NCBI RefSeq assembly: GCF_015706575.1
Contig: NW_024037072.1
Coordinates: forward strand, 25,359,162-25,423,161
Origin: Patiria miniata
Taxonomy: Eukaryota; Echinodermata; Asteroidea; Valvatida; Asterinidae
Reading direction: 5' to 3'
Length of the DNA: 64,000 bases
Shown here one piece after another: positions 11,301 to 26,300 of the stretch. The position numbers were made by a program, and so were the translations under genes. Each line of letters opens with the position of its first letter. The stretch's first letter is position 1. Below the pieces are notes generated by a model, which searched no databases, was not told the DNA's origin, and was given only the letters and a program-made list of their open reading frames with translations.

Positions 11301-14300
11301 AATTATGGTGAGATTGTGCTCTTTTCAAATCTGTAATAAAAACAATTTTGACCAGGGTCGACAAATGACTCGTGTAGCTTGATCGTATCACATTTCTTGT
11401 TTTGGAGAGTTTGCCATTTCATTTCATCAAGCATTGATGTCACACTGTTATGCCTACTGTAGACACTGTAAACAAATCTGGCTGCAGAGCGCTGCACTTT
11501 TTCATCCATCCAACCCAACCAAATAATGCCAGATTTCGGGGTCTCGCATTTTGGGTCAATCACAACCATACTGATGTAATGGCCCCAGATTTCATGACAC
11601 AGCATAAAAGACTGTACTACTGTGTACACAATTTTACTGAAGATTTCTCCATAGTTTTAGATTCCTTAAACTTTATTGGTTTATAAGTGTTCATGCCTTT
11701 TATGAATCTTCCCCCTCATCCTGCGAAGCAGGCAAGATGGCAAAACTGCCTCATTGTAAATAAGGGGATAAGGCCAAAAAAAAAAATAGTCGGTCTCTGG
11801 TCAGACCGAAGTTCCGGAATTGATGTGGGGACGCGTTTTTTTGGTGGCTTTTTTTTTTCAAGCTTGTATTGTACAGACAAGGTGGGTACTATTTTGCTTT
11901 TTTGTGTCCTCATTATGCATTGGTGTCCTCCATAATTTGCCTTGGTGCCCTTTATCATTTGCCTTGGTGCAATTTCCCCATTCCTTGGTGCTCCTTGGTA
12001 CAAAAATTTGAGGAGGCGCGGCAATAGAGGGCACTGTTGTAGCTTCCGTGTTAATTTGAAGAAAATAAAAAGGTTGACGCGCATGATTAAAATCGACATG
12101 CGCGCTGACCAGAGACCGAGTATTTTTTTTTTTTTGGGCCTAAATATGAATTTTTTTTCCAAAGTAAAAGCTCTTCAGCCGCAAAAGGTAACCGAGTAAG
12201 GTTTTTAAACTATTTCAGCCAGATGAGAAATACATACGGGACGGTAAAGAGAGGAAGTCATCAAAAACCCATCATGTCCATCTGTATGAACGCCACACAC
12301 AATAGTAATATCATTTGTCAGCAATGCCAGGGGATTCACCCCCCCCCCCCAAATTGACCCACTTCTGCAAACTCTTACAACTTCTGTGGAAGGGTCTCTT
12401 TACAGAGACTTCTGGCTTATTACTCAGCCCATCACTAAAATAAAAAATAAAGTCTGTCATGAGCCAATATGGCCTATCACTTATCAGGCTGGCGTTTACA
12501 TGTACCGGTACCAGTACCTGACTTAAAATATTTCAATTCCCCCTGGATGGGATGCCAGTCCATCAAAGGTTGCTTCCCAGCTAATACCAGTGCCCATTCA
12601 ATCATGAACTCCTGGGTGGAGAGAGGCAAGTGAGGTGAAGTGGCTTCCTCAAGGACACAACATATGGTCAGCAGCTGGATTCGAACCCCTGACCCTCTGA
12701 TCATGAGTTTCGAACACTAACCACTGGTCCAAACTCCCCCATCACTGTGGTTTACATCTGAACATCATCTGAAACGTACCCAGTCCTAGATGTACATAGT
12801 ATGTAATTGCTCAGAAAAAGATCCAATCAATGGAAATCAACTTTTGACATAAACCTGCATCAGTATTTTATAATAAATAATAATAATTTGTACACTTATA
12901 TTGCGCAAATTCCATAAGAATATGATCAAATGCGCATCACAATTATTATCCCTGTTCATCAGGAATGAGACCCTGCAGCAGCTTGAGTTCAGCGCAATAT
13001 GGTCTCTACCTTCACAGGTACCCATTTATACTCCTGGGTGGAGAGAGGCAATCATCAAGTGCCTTGCCCAAGTGCACGAGCACTATCTTCCCTGTCAGGG
13101 TTTGAACCCATGTACCACGGCACACAAGTCTAACACCGTAACCAGTGTCAGCCTTTTTCTGTTCTTTAGTAGAATAGGTAATTTCATGGTCACAACTTTG
13201 TCAATGTCAAGCAATTTTTTTGCAGCCTTTTTCTGTTGCAGTATTACATAGGCCTATACAGGACGTTAAAAAAAGTGTTTTTTTTTCCTGTGCATGAAAG
13301 TGTTGCATTGAAGCTAAACATTATTTTTGCCTGTGTGTTTTAAATTACCGGTAGGTATAAAATCTGAAAAGTTGGGAATAGAATATTGAACCCCTGACCA
13401 AACAACTTAATCTTGCATTATTTTGAAATGGCACTATTTTTCCATGGTCCATTGTGCATGTAATGGGTGGCCTACACTTCCACTTTAAAAAAAGTTGCTG
13501 ATGTTGCTACACCATTGCCTCAAAGACATAACATCTCCAAATCCCCATTAAGAAAACCTCATAAAATGGGATCTAAACAGAACACCTGTAACGCCACATT
13601 GACAAATTGATGCAAAGCAGAACCTGCAAAGAGCGTCTGCTCTTAAAAGTAAATTGGTCCGCCAGATTTATGTGTCTTCCTAAATGGAAGCACATTTTGA
13701 AGATGGACTTCTGAAGAGGCCGATTTCTGGCCTGCCAGATTACTGGGCTTGATTTATGGCCGCACTTAAGAAGATTGTCCAGTTTTGCCAACAAGCCAAG
13801 TGCCACAGAAAACCCTTTTTTTTCTAATGTCAATTTTGGAAGTGAAGTAACTGATAAAAAGGTTTCTTCTGGGTAGTTTTTGTCATTGTGGTGATTTGAG
13901 GTTGGCATATCTTGTGATATGAGCGATTTCCAAAGTACGTTATTGGTGTGCAAGTTCATGCGCATACAGAGAAGGGTTGTGGGGGGGGGGGTTTCAAGGT
14001 TGTCCACTTTTCGTTTACACTTTTTTAAATTAAAAAGTGAGGTATTTTAAGAAAAAAGACTTGATATTTTTTGCAAAATAAATAAACAAATTTATAAATT
14101 ACCGTTACAAATGAATTTACTGCTCCGTGGTTAGAAATAAAGATGGGACACTATCACTTCCTCCCCAAAATCATTTATCCATCTCTGAATACCGTTACTT
14201 ATCAGTAGTTTTTCACATGACTGAACTGAAGTACATGTACCTCTCAAACATGCAAGAGGTTTTTTCTTTTCTTCAGGGAACTTTTTGAAAATGGATATCA

Positions 14301-17300
14301 GAGGAATTGAGTTTTGTTGCCTTGACTTGAGGTTAAGGATTTTTTAAAGGAAAAGTTGGTAATGCAAATATTTATTAGGGAATTTTCATATTTAAGTACC
14401 TTCAACTTTAATAGCATCACTTATTGTCAGGTAGTGTCCATGATCGTCCACTTTAGGAAGGTGGTCTCAAGCCTCCCCCCCCCTGCCTCTACTTTGATTT
14501 TATGGAGGCAGGGTGAACGGAGCAGGCTGTACCTTGAAGAACTGATGGTCTGTCGCAAAACTGTTTGTCAACACCCCCATTCAGAGCAGTCTAGCAATGC
14601 CCCTACCAATGTGCCCTTTTTATGCTACCCTCTCAATCGAAATGACCTTGCTATGTGTCTGTGGTCTATCATGGTGAGAATGGTATACAAATAATGAATG
14701 TTTATGAGTACAATGGTGAGAATATTTTCATGAGTTGAAAGATCAAATGTTCCATTCAACGAGAGGAAGCCGAGTTGAATGGGAACATTCCATTTTTCAA
14801 CGAATGAAAATATTCCCACCATTGCACGAAAAGAAAACATTCATTATTTGTTTTATATAACATCCAAGTAGATCTTTGTCATTCGAGTGGAGGATAAAAT
14901 TTTAAGAACAAACAAAACTCACAAAATTGTATCATATCCACTACTTTTCAGCTTGTTCAAGGCTAACGAAGGTTTAAAAGTCAAATCATTGACAATAATG
15001 AAAATTAACATTGAAAGTTATCAAAGCAATCAATGGAAAAAAAATCATCAAGGCAACTGCATCAACTTTGAAGGCAAGTTTTGTACTGCTAACATGCTAC
15101 CGGTAATAGCGCAAAGGTACCGGTAGTAGTGCCAGGCCGCTGCGCGTCGTAGCGTGCGCGCGGCGTGCAATAGATCAAAAGGGATGGGACGAAAATGCAC
15201 GGTGAATGGAACCAAAAATGCACGGTTATGACGTAGGCCGTGCAATGGTTCGATTAATGGATGCTGTGTGACCTACAATCCTCCAATCAAATGACAAGGG
15301 TTTACTTTGGTGTTATATAATATACAAATATTGAATGCTTTGAGTGGTGTAGTAAAACTAGCCTCCCGAGGTGATCCATGGACATTCTATTTTCCCGAGG
15401 TGAAGCCGAGGGAAAATAGAATGGTCCATGGATCACCGAGGGAGGCTAGTTTTACTTCACCACGAGATAAAGCATTCAATATTTGTTTTATAACACTTCA
15501 CCCACAGATTCTGCTTGATTTAAATATTTTTAATTATCTAAATCTGAACACAGTTGAAATAAACTTCAATTTCAATACAAAATTTCTTTCAAACTACCCC
15601 TTCACGAAATGTTTGAACCCAAGTCTGCGGCGCGCTCTCTTTGGAACAATACGAGCTACGCGCAACGCGCACACCAGCATCCATTTGCACACAAATACTG
15701 CGCCGTGGAAATAGTACTTTGGTTGCTAATGGTATAGTACTTTGGTTGCTATGGGTATAGTACTTTTGGCCGTGCACAGAAAGATAGCAAAATTAGAAAG
15801 TAACATGTGACTCGCTCTCGGCCAATCAAGACACAGAATCTGTGGGTGAGGTGTTATAATCTATCAGTATCATAGTGCTCTCACCGTGTTATGTTACATG
15901 TATGGTACACCTCAGCACTGAATTTTTGAAATCGCCAAAATCTGGGAAACAATTGAATAAAAGAAGCTTTGATGTTAATGTACCGCTCTCAACTTCCACT
16001 CAACCTGAGGTTCCTTATCCTCCATGCTTATACCCACCTGCGAGATCTTAACTGAAAACACATGTTATGTTTGTATACACCTACCGCAAATTAACCATGA
16101 CCAATTGTGTTTTGAGTGTAATGGCTAGCAGGTGTGTGTAGGGACACTGGTGATTGCAACCTGCTGTTGAGAACAAGCTGATACTGTGTAATGATGGCAG
16201 TGTTTACATGTTGGGTGAGGTGCAGTTTCCTTTGAAGTTTCAATTTATGAGTCTGTTCGTTTGTAGTTGTTTGCAGACTCCTTTTCAAGTAATCACAGTT
16301 TCCGGGTTTTTCTTCCCTTTTTGTTGAGGGTGGGGGGGGGGGGGGGGGGGGGGGGGGGTTGGGGTGGTTATTTACAAGAAGTAACAGACAGGCCAGACTT
16401 TGCAAACCAGTGCCCCCAGGTATGATGAAGGATATGGCATTATTAATACCAGAGGGGCGAAAACGCCATTTTTCAATAAGTCAAAAAAAAATAAAGGATT
16501 TAACTCACTGTTCAAGAAATAAATTACATCACTTGTAGTTTAACCTTTCAAGTATTTTTTTTTTGCGGTCTGGCCAGGCCATGGGTTGAAGCGAATAATT
16601 CAATGTCATGTGATCAATGACCTTCCACACAGATGACGGCGAATTTTCTCAGGCATTGTACATGGATAATGTACTGTATGTTAGCAAATGTTTGAACAAA
16701 ACGTACGTGTAGGCCTATAGGTAAAAAAACAAAACACAAAAAAACACATACACAGTAAACTAAGAATAAAACTGGTGTTTTTCAGGATTATATGCAGGTT
16801 ATGACAACAGTTATGACAGTTTCCTTCCTTTTAATTGTGGTTTTTAAAATATTTTTATTATTTTTTTTTAAAAAGGTGATATTTTTTTTCAATGGAGGTC
16901 ATCTGAGATAAACTTGACTATTATCACAAAGTCCAAATTTTGGACTGGTACCACCACCACATGCCAAATATCAGTGTGCCAGGAAGTGGTGAGAACGGAA
17001 CCTGCATCAGCATGGGCATAATGTGGTCAGGTATAGTCCCCAGACTCCCCTGGGGATTCCTCAAGCCTCCACCGCCACCCTGTACATACATGTATCTGCA
17101 TTCAGTAATTGGCACTATTTGCTGGCATGCTCTCGGTGTCGTAAATTTGCCGGCATCTCTGATTGGCCATGACACATTGGTATTTAAATTGTATCGCATG
17201 CCAGATTTGATTTCCGACTGTGGGTAAGTCTGGGGCTGCTGGAGGTATCCAGTAATGGGCAGAAATGCACATTTAATTCCTTGTCCGATACTTCATGGAT

Positions 17301-20300
17301 GCATATACATGTACATACATGTACATGTACATGCATAGATTTCCATATTACGAAGTTCACTCAACACCCTGTGTACAAACCCTATGAGATTGGACTGAAA
17401 AATTCTAAGTGTTTTCTAAGAAAATGCTTGTATTTTCTCACTGCTTAAATTGACTTTGATGACATGAAATTGCTATCTGGGGGCTTGTTAGTCAATATAG
17501 AGGAAAATTAGTGAACTTCGTATATGGAAATCTTTCCACATACATGACATACAACAATACATGTACCGTAGGTTGTTTGAAAGCAAGGTAATTCTAAAAA
17601 TCTAATCTAAAATCTGCACATTCAGTGGGTGAAAGTAAGAGGACAAGTCGCTAGACAGTTGTGTTTTGTCTGTCAGCGCCCCCAATATTTACTAGCTACT
17701 GTAATGGTAATTATCATTTTCTGGCCTCCACATGTATGGACATACATGTAAGCATATTGGGGCCCAGAATGCACAGAGTACCCCCCCCCCCCCCCCCCAA
17801 TAAGTGCCATACCACACACTACACTATACCCTGGGCGGTGTGCTGTATCAGTCCACACTGGTGAGCTGTGGGCAAACTAAACCCAGCTTCAAATCCATCA
17901 AAATCATGCCCAAAAGTACAATGTATAGGCCCCTAGGTGTTGGATTTTGACAGTTTGTGTTTCACTGAAAATCACTCGCTCCGTTGAATTTAGTTAAAAG
18001 TATGAGCTTTTCTGTTTTTCCCAAACATGTGCATGCAGGGACTGGGATTTGATTAAGTTGGGTAAATAGAAGTTGTACTGGTAATTTTGTATTACATTCA
18101 ACAGTTTTCCTGCACTTGTCTGAATTGACTTTTTGACAACAAGTCTGATAAAGGATATGTTGTCTGTAATCAAGATGAACACCATTTCCAAATGTTGGAC
18201 AGTACATCCTGGTTCATAGTATATGGGTCACATAATTGGGTTAGAATGCCATCATGGAAATCATATGTACATGCACATGTCTGTCTGGAGGTAGCCTTTT
18301 CTAACTCGATTTTGTTGAATTATTCATATTTTTTTATGCAAATAAGTACAGTGCTGAAAGGTTAAAGGGAATATACATCATTTGCTTTTGCTGTAATTTT
18401 CAGAAATGGATGGAATTGGGGGGTTGGAAATATATAGCAAATATAGTTACACTGACTTTTTTGAGGTTTTGGGTTCGAAAATGCTATAAAAACCAAGAAA
18501 AACAATCATTTTCCTGTAGTCTGGTTCCCTGACTCCATTTAAGAAGAAACAGAGCAGTTTACATATATTGGGGAATTGTAAGGCCAGTCTAGCTGGCTTG
18601 TACCCGTTCATACGGTAGGTGTGTAATCGATTGCAAACAAGTGCGATGGTCAACTGGGGCCAGTATTTGAAGGAAAAAACAAGTTTTTTCCAACGCTGAT
18701 CGGCCGATCAGCGTTGGAAATTGATACAAAAATACAACTTTTCTTGAAAATGACAGTATACCAGGTGCCATGATTTTACAGGATGCTTTACACTGTCATT
18801 CACTAAAAGTCCAGCAAGGTATGTCAAAACGATTTGGTAGTTTTATTTTTTGATGTTTGCAAATGTTGTATTTTCCCTTTAACCAATCACAACGTGGATT
18901 TTGCGTAGTTGCGTCCATTTGTGAAAGAAGGGTGAGTGATGGAAAACGTAAGAGGAAATAACTATAAGTTTAGATAAAAAATACGTTCATACATTTGTAC
19001 GTACGCAAATAATTTCTTCAAATATTTTTATAAGTAAAAGTAAAATAAGATAATGAAAGAACAATTACGCCGTCACGATCTCGTGGAGAACTAGACTCGC
19101 ATTTTTTTTGTTTTAAAATGTTGTGCCAGCATCCGGGGCGCGCGTCATGCGCGCCCGCCCGGGTAGTAGGCATGCGCACCTAAATGATTGGTTGGAATTT
19201 TGCTACCCTTTTATTGAGATTATAATGAAAACGTACGGAATTCTTGACAAGTTGGAAAAGGCCTCGTGGCTTCGCCACTCGCGTGTGTGGTCTCTCACTC
19301 CAGTCGCTTCGCCACTTTGTCTAATGCCAACAAGTTAAGCCACGATGGACTTGGCGAAAGGCTAGTTGGGAGGAGGAGCAAAACCTACAGTTGTTTTTTC
19401 AGGGGGGGGGGGGGATGGTACCTCATCAAAAACTTGGCTGTTACTTGTTTATAGTGTTTGTTTATTGCGAACAAGATTTTCACTCCCCACTTATTGGGGA
19501 GTAGATGAAGAACGTTAAGAACAAAGATGGCGGACTTAGTCTAGGCCACTAACGCAACTTGTGTTTACTATATGTGCATAAAATTGAAAGCACTCATTCA
19601 GTGCGGGAGCTGTGATAATAACAATTATAATTGTCTGTGGTTATAGGGTGGGCTCGTCAGCCTTGTCTTTGCCAATTTTTATGGCTATTCCGGGATTTAA
19701 ATTATGTCCGTATTATTTTTAAAAAATTGTTCCTTCTTTTCATTCGGCTCTTTAATACAGTGGCTACCATCTTGAATTTTTGCCCAGCTGCACTCCACAC
19801 GCACTTGGGCGTTCTTAATCAGCAACTTGAGAACGCTGTCCACGGGTCACCCGAGAACGAGTTTTTGAATACCCCTTCTGTGAAGCAAAGTGCCTGGATT
19901 TAAAAGCATGCATGGAAAAAACTTTTAAAAGAAATTTATAAAAAAGAAGAATGAATCCACTGATTGAGTGATTTGTTTGTCCTGTCACAGGAGCTGGGGA
20001 TGCTACCACCACCACCACTCATCGACGGCCCCAGTCCACCCCTAGCGGGGGACTGCGACCATCATCAGCCAGTTTAGCGGCTGTGTCACTGTACGGAGCC
20101 CAGAACAACACCAGACAGAGGCCGGTGTCCGCCAAGATAGGCCACAAAGACACAGGTAGGTGGAATTCCACATTGTGATCTGACTGGACAGTGCACTTGC
20201 CCATTGCTCTGCGCAAAAAAGTGAAGCTGGTGTGAGTCACTGTTTGGCCTCCCAATATGGCCTCTGCCGTGCTGCATTAAGCTGCAGTATAGACCTTCCT

Positions 20301-23300
20301 TTGCTCACCCATGGTTGGTGGTACTTTTTTGCCAACAGGCCAATGTTGCAAAAATACACAACATAAATATATCATTGTATTGTTGAAAATACCAAATAAC
20401 AAACAAACACAACCAAAGACCGCTTTACTACATAGTGAGGGTGTTGACCAGAGCACGTCAGATGAAGTGTTTACAGTCAAAGGTTTTGTGGTATTCAGAA
20501 CGGATGACGGATAAACATGCAACAAGCGAGGCCGGAAATATCTGTCAGCGACCCGCTCGTAGTCGCAGCGAACGAGGCCGGAAAGGGTGTGCTAACTGCA
20601 GATGACGGCATGAACCCATCTGGCATCGAGGTTCATGAAAACAATCCCACGCCTGGGTCCGGTCAATGTCAAAATAATCCCGGTGCGAACTGGTTAATAT
20701 GGCACTCAATATTTACAAACCAAAGAAAGGTCTTTACAGTACAGTGCGTTAGTCGGATCAGGGTCAAGATTAGACCTACACTTAATATACCGTAGTTTGG
20801 TCTCCCAATGTGGCACCTCAGTGGCTTCAGGATCATTGGTCACCATGCTCTATCCACTCAGCACAAGTCAAAATACTGAAAATCCTTCTTTAATTGCAGT
20901 ATGAGGAAACAAGTTAACGTACTTGTCAAATGCTAATCATCTTACACTTACTCAGTGTTTAAAAAAACTTTTTTTTTGGGGGGGGTCGTGTTTTTAAGTT
21001 TGGATAGTTTTCTGTGTATAATTATAAAAGTTGCTTTTACCACAGCTTCTAAATGCAGTTTGTGTTGTAACGGCATAGATGATGAAGGACATTTGAATTA
21101 ACTATAGGACTATGTCGACTGTTAGCTTGGAGTGATATACCTTACCGTACCAACTCCATCAAAATCCATCCTCCATTTTGGGGGATTTTGGCAGATAAGC
21201 CATGTGAACCAAGTCCATCAAAATCCACCAACACCAGTGGTGGATTTCAATGGATTTGGTCCTGAAGCATTATGTGAAGCAGAGTGATCAGTGATGAATT
21301 TTGATGGACATGGTCTTCTACTTCCTGAAAGTATAGTCAGGGTTAATAGTGGCGAATGCTTGGTGATACATCACATTTGGAATCCCTTTAATTGCATGCC
21401 AGGATGCTGATCATCTGCAAGATTTCCCAGATACATCAGTACCTAGTTTTATGATTTGTTTATTAATTACACAAATGGCCTAGCCTGATGTTGGAAAAGA
21501 AAATCATTCAGACACTTCTGGCCAAATTGCGCGCTTATTGACAGTGTTGTAAAGGGCTATAGGATCTGTGCATTATCTGAACGAGGCATAACAATGAGGA
21601 CAATGGAGCTGAGAATATGTTCCACATAATTTCTGATTTTCTGCTCTTTGGCATAATTGTCAGTGGTAATAGGCCCCCAAAAAGGAAGGCACCTCAATCT
21701 CCTACAGGTGCATCATAAATGTCCTCATAAAAAGTCCTGAGGATCCTTGATTCCCACTTAGCAATTTGGCCTGAGAAAAAAAAATTTCTTTCAATAAAAA
21801 TGGCGCTTCGTATCTTTCAATGATTGCCTGATGAGACTGTCAACCTCTCTGGAATATCCATTCTCAATCCGACCTTGGTCTGACGGGGATGGCTTATTTG
21901 AACTTTAAGAGTTTTTGGCCAGACTCTTGAGAAGAAAAAAAAAGAACACTCTCTGAAAATCACTTCAGAAGTTTGTTCCCCTGGCGGAGCTATTTTTTGT
22001 CTGCATTGCTCTGGCCCTGGTTCGGCGGTGACCTTGTCTGGGTCTATGGGTCACATGTGGCATTGATGGTCCATCATTCAACCTATCATCAAGGTAACTT
22101 GCTGTTTTTATTTGGGCTGCCTCTCTGCTTCATCTTCCCTGTGCAGTGAAATGTCATCCCATGGGCCTCCCTGTTTACCATCACTTTGAGACATTTAAGG
22201 TATTAGGCGGCCGTTTTGTTGGATACCATCTCCCATAATTTGCCCCTTTTTGGAAGTGATAGCTTAATATTGTTGCATGAGGTCTATAGACTGGATTTTG
22301 TCTGGGATGTGAAAGTGATCCAGGTGACACACACTCAAAGTAGTTACGACCATGAAGCATTGACAGAAACATCACAGCCAGTAAACCTTTTGATGTTTTG
22401 CGAGCTGGCAAAAGGATTAAACTGCTTGAAGATTATAAAAATCTAAAAATTAATGTGGCCTGACGTTGCGAACTTAGCAAGTTCTTCTTCAGAGGCTAAA
22501 ACAGAAATGACAGAGGTACATACATTAACAAGGGGGTGCACACAAACATGTAGGGCTGAAAGAAGAAACACGAAAGGAGGATTACAATGTAGGTGTGAAA
22601 GGTGTGGAAAGATGCAGGGGAGGGTGGATGAGAGAACAAAGAAACAAAGGGAGATGGCAAACCGCAAGGGGTCTGGTATAAACAGGGGAGGGACCAGAAA
22701 GGGGAAGGATCAAAGGTCACAGGGAGTGGGAACGGACAAAAGAGTGTGAGAGTGAAGGGGGATGATTGGGGGGGGGGGGATAGTATGGAGGTGGAAAGGG
22801 ATGAAAGATGGGGGAAGATGGGTAAACACAAACAAGGAAGACCAGGTATATGAGATATATGACATTAGAGGTGTTACAAGTGATGTTGCCAATGGTTCTG
22901 TGGGTAGTGACAGAAGAGTGGCCAGAAAAGGAGTCAGACTCCTGGATATGAATCTGGCAGACAACACATCTGGAACTGCACTTGAAAGTACCATGCTAGG
23001 TGGGAGGGGATGCATCTAAGGATGGGACTTCAGCTCGAACAATCAAGTCCCGTAGATTTCGAGGACGCCTGTAAGCCAATGAAGATTATAAAAACGGACA
23101 TTACCTGTCCTTGCGGGTGTGCATGACATAGCGGAGTTGGTGATGAGCTCTCACTGCGCCCTTCTCAGACAAGGAGGCTGGCCTGGTTACTTAGCATCAT
23201 CAAATGTCAACCTTCCTTGAGACTTGATCGAAAGCAAATCTTTGGGAATGTCCTGACTGGCCAAACAGAACTGAGTCAAGTCAGATGGGTACGATGATAG

Positions 23301-26300
23301 AGTAGGGCTAAGAGCACGCATCCTTCTTCCTTGAGACTGGGTTATCAATTGAATGCGGAATGCTCGTAAGGACATCAGTTATAATGGGTATTGACATCGG
23401 TAGTAACAGTTATGGACATTACAAAATGCCAAATATTTAATGTAGTTATACATGTACACTGTACATGTACCCTGGATGTTTTAGCAGTAGTAGTACAAAT
23501 CATGCATGGAATGTACAATATACACTTAAGGCCAAAAAAAAAAATATTCGGTCTCTGGTCAGACCAAAGTTCTGGAATTGACAAGGCCACGCGGCTTTTT
23601 TTTTTTTTTTTTTTTTTTTCTTCAAGCTTGGATTGTACAGACAAGGTGGGTACTATTTTGCTTTTTTGGTGTCCTCATGTACGTTGGTGTCCTCCATAAT
23701 TTGCCTTGGTGCTTTCCATCATTTGCCTTGGTGCAATTTCCCATTCCTTGGTGCTCTTTGGTAAAAAAAATTGAGGAGGTGCGGAAATAGAGGGTGCTGT
23801 TGGAGCTACCGCGGAACATTTTGGAAAAAAAAAAAAGATCGACGCGCATGATTAAAATCGACGCGCGCTGACCAGAGACCGACTTATTTTTTTATTTGGC
23901 CTTACCTTTATTGCTCACTGTTCTACTACTTTTTCTTTGATTTTAAGTTGACAAGTGTGTAATCATTTCACTATAAAAGCATAATTTGCCTGGGCGAAAT
24001 GGGGGACCAAAGGTGGATGCACAACCACTTTTTTTGGGGGGGGGGGGAGGGGAGTGGCCGGCTGGCTATTGCAAATTTGAAAAGGGGGGAAGTGCATCAT
24101 TTGATGCTAGAGGCTTCAATCTTCCTGTCTATAAATATTTCATTTATTTATAATTTTTAAGAGAGGGGAGTGGCAGGCTGGCTTTTTCAAATTTGAAAAG
24201 GGGAAGGGGGGTGTGCGTCATTTGATGCTAGAGGCTCATTCTTAATGTCTATTAATATTTCACAAATCTGTAGCTGTAGGGAAAGAGGATGAATATATTT
24301 AGCAATGTTTTAAACAAGTTGTGTTTAATTGTCTTCTGGATTACAAAAAAAAACCCCAACAATAATTGACAGGGGGCATGGCCCCAGGTTCCCCCTTGGG
24401 ATCTGCCTACCAACACAACAGTGCCATGTACAGTCAAATGGCACTTCCTTTTTCCCCCCATGCTTTTGGGGGGACACAAAATTACTATAGTGCTGCACAT
24501 GAATTTGTTTTATTCACTCCCTGTCTGTGTTGCATTAAACCATGTTGCCTTATAATAACTTGCAATTAGGTACCACAACTTGTAAGATTTACTCAGTATG
24601 GGCCAAGCAGCTGTCTTGTACAGTCACTCATCATTGACACCCTTTGCCCAGGACCATCTCTCCCCACCCCATAGTTTGCTGTCTCAAGGCCAATTTCTCC
24701 CCTAATGTGTGAAAATCCAATCTAAGGCAAAGTGGAGCTCCAAATTTGTATTCCCCTGGTGTTAACATGGACAAAATATGCCCTGATTCCTTGCATGGAG
24801 GGGGGGAATTGGTCACTTGCCCATAGACTAGGCACACTCACTTTAATACATTCCAGGACAATTTTCAACTCTTGAGGACAAGAAATAATATATATTGTTC
24901 TATCTTTGTGTGACTGTCCCTGCATGCCCTGGGAAGTACATGTATACTTGGCTTAAGGATGTATTGTACATGTACTTGTAAATTTCTTGAAAAAATAATA
25001 ACTCCAGCTCAAAGGGCAGGTCACACAAAACAATTTCAGGGGTGACATTTTTTTTTGTCAGGATTTTCTTAAAGATTTTTCCTGGTTTCGGAATAAAAAA
25101 AATCATCCGTTTTTAAATCTGGAATTCCTGAGGTTTTAGTGTAAAGGTGTCTTTTACCTAAATGTATACATTGAGCAAAAGAAATGGGTATTTTGAATAG
25201 GGGGTGCCTCTAGGCAAATACAAATATCATAGACCCTATGTTGCTCTGGGGCCCTTGCTACACTCAAACCCTCTGCCTATCATTCCGTGGATTTTTTGTT
25301 TTTCCCCAATCCCACCCCAGAATTTACATGTACTTGTTTCAGGCAATCTCAAGAAGGAAACAAGAGGCAAGTTCTAATTTCCTGCAGTGTTCTGAGGAAT
25401 TTCCAATTATGGACTTTAATCTTCCTGGTTGTCAGTAGCTTGCAAGTTGCTGTACATTTTGTTGCCTCCGTGTTGACTATGAAAATTGTTGAGGTGATCT
25501 TTTTTTCAAGGATCTAGGGATGTGTAATGCATTCACTATGCCACCATCCTGATGGCCATGCTGTCACCCTTGGCAATGGCACCACATACCTCATCAGCAT
25601 TTTATTCAGGATAGGTCTTGAATTTGGCTAAATTGTAATCCATTTTGGGGGGTAAAATTACATGTATGTGCAACTATTTTTATAACTACCCCCTTCCTAA
25701 AACTGTTTGTCGGGGCCTGTTTCACCGAGTGTTCACCTTTAATTATACAGTCCATCATTCTTCAAGTGCTGTTGCTGCATCCTTGTGACTTGGTGCTCTC
25801 ATGTGCTCCTGCTTCTATTAACCCTTGAGGCTGTCCTCACGTAATGATGCTGAAGTGAAAACGCTCTCTGGTGGAAATGTGATTCCCCCTTTTGGCAGAT
25901 GATACTTCAGGGAGCGAAGTGCTTCTATTTTTTGATTCCTAGAAAGTGTGTAACCTCTGTGTCCAAGAAGGCTGTGTGGTTAGCAATGCCTCAGACTTCT
26001 TGTAGCCTGTGCAAAATTGCCTTTTTCAATTAAAGAGAAGATCTGAACAGGTGGGCAGGATACAGGCTATACTGAAAAAACGTTGTAGTATTTCTAGATG
26101 CAATAAAGATTAAAACATATGAAAGAACAGATTTGAAATGGAACAAGATAAGAATTATTCCAACTTGGACTTGATCGATATTCAAAAAAATTGAATTGCA
26201 CCGATCAAGTTTAACATGCTGCAGCCTAAACTCGCTGCTGATCAACTTTAAAGATACAGTCCATTATTTGTAATTTGTGCATTCTGTTCGTTTGAAGCAA

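Larger units (their letters stand above)
8152..19990 (+). other. Intron F-G (11.8 kb)
   Basis: Donor gtaggc, acceptor cctgtcacag. Phases on the two sides agree, so no missing exon is required, although cassette exons cannot be excluded. It holds two LINE tails, a mariner-like MITE, a family C element, two SINEs, palindromic elements and one family A MITE, listed separately. Stretches 13160-14680, 15870-17330 and 17540-18360 show only AT-rich sequence, long G or C runs and no recognisable exon. Confidence 0.7.

Noticed and set aside
11716-12199. Several open frames of 63-148 codons
   Set aside because: They lie within a family C MITE and change between its two copies, so they are not maintained as protein.
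21826-21860. CTGATGAGAC, a possible hammerhead ribozyme core
   Set aside because: The required GAAA part and matching stem II were not found downstream. Similar CTGATGAG hits near 25590 and 48390 (minus strand) failed in the same way.
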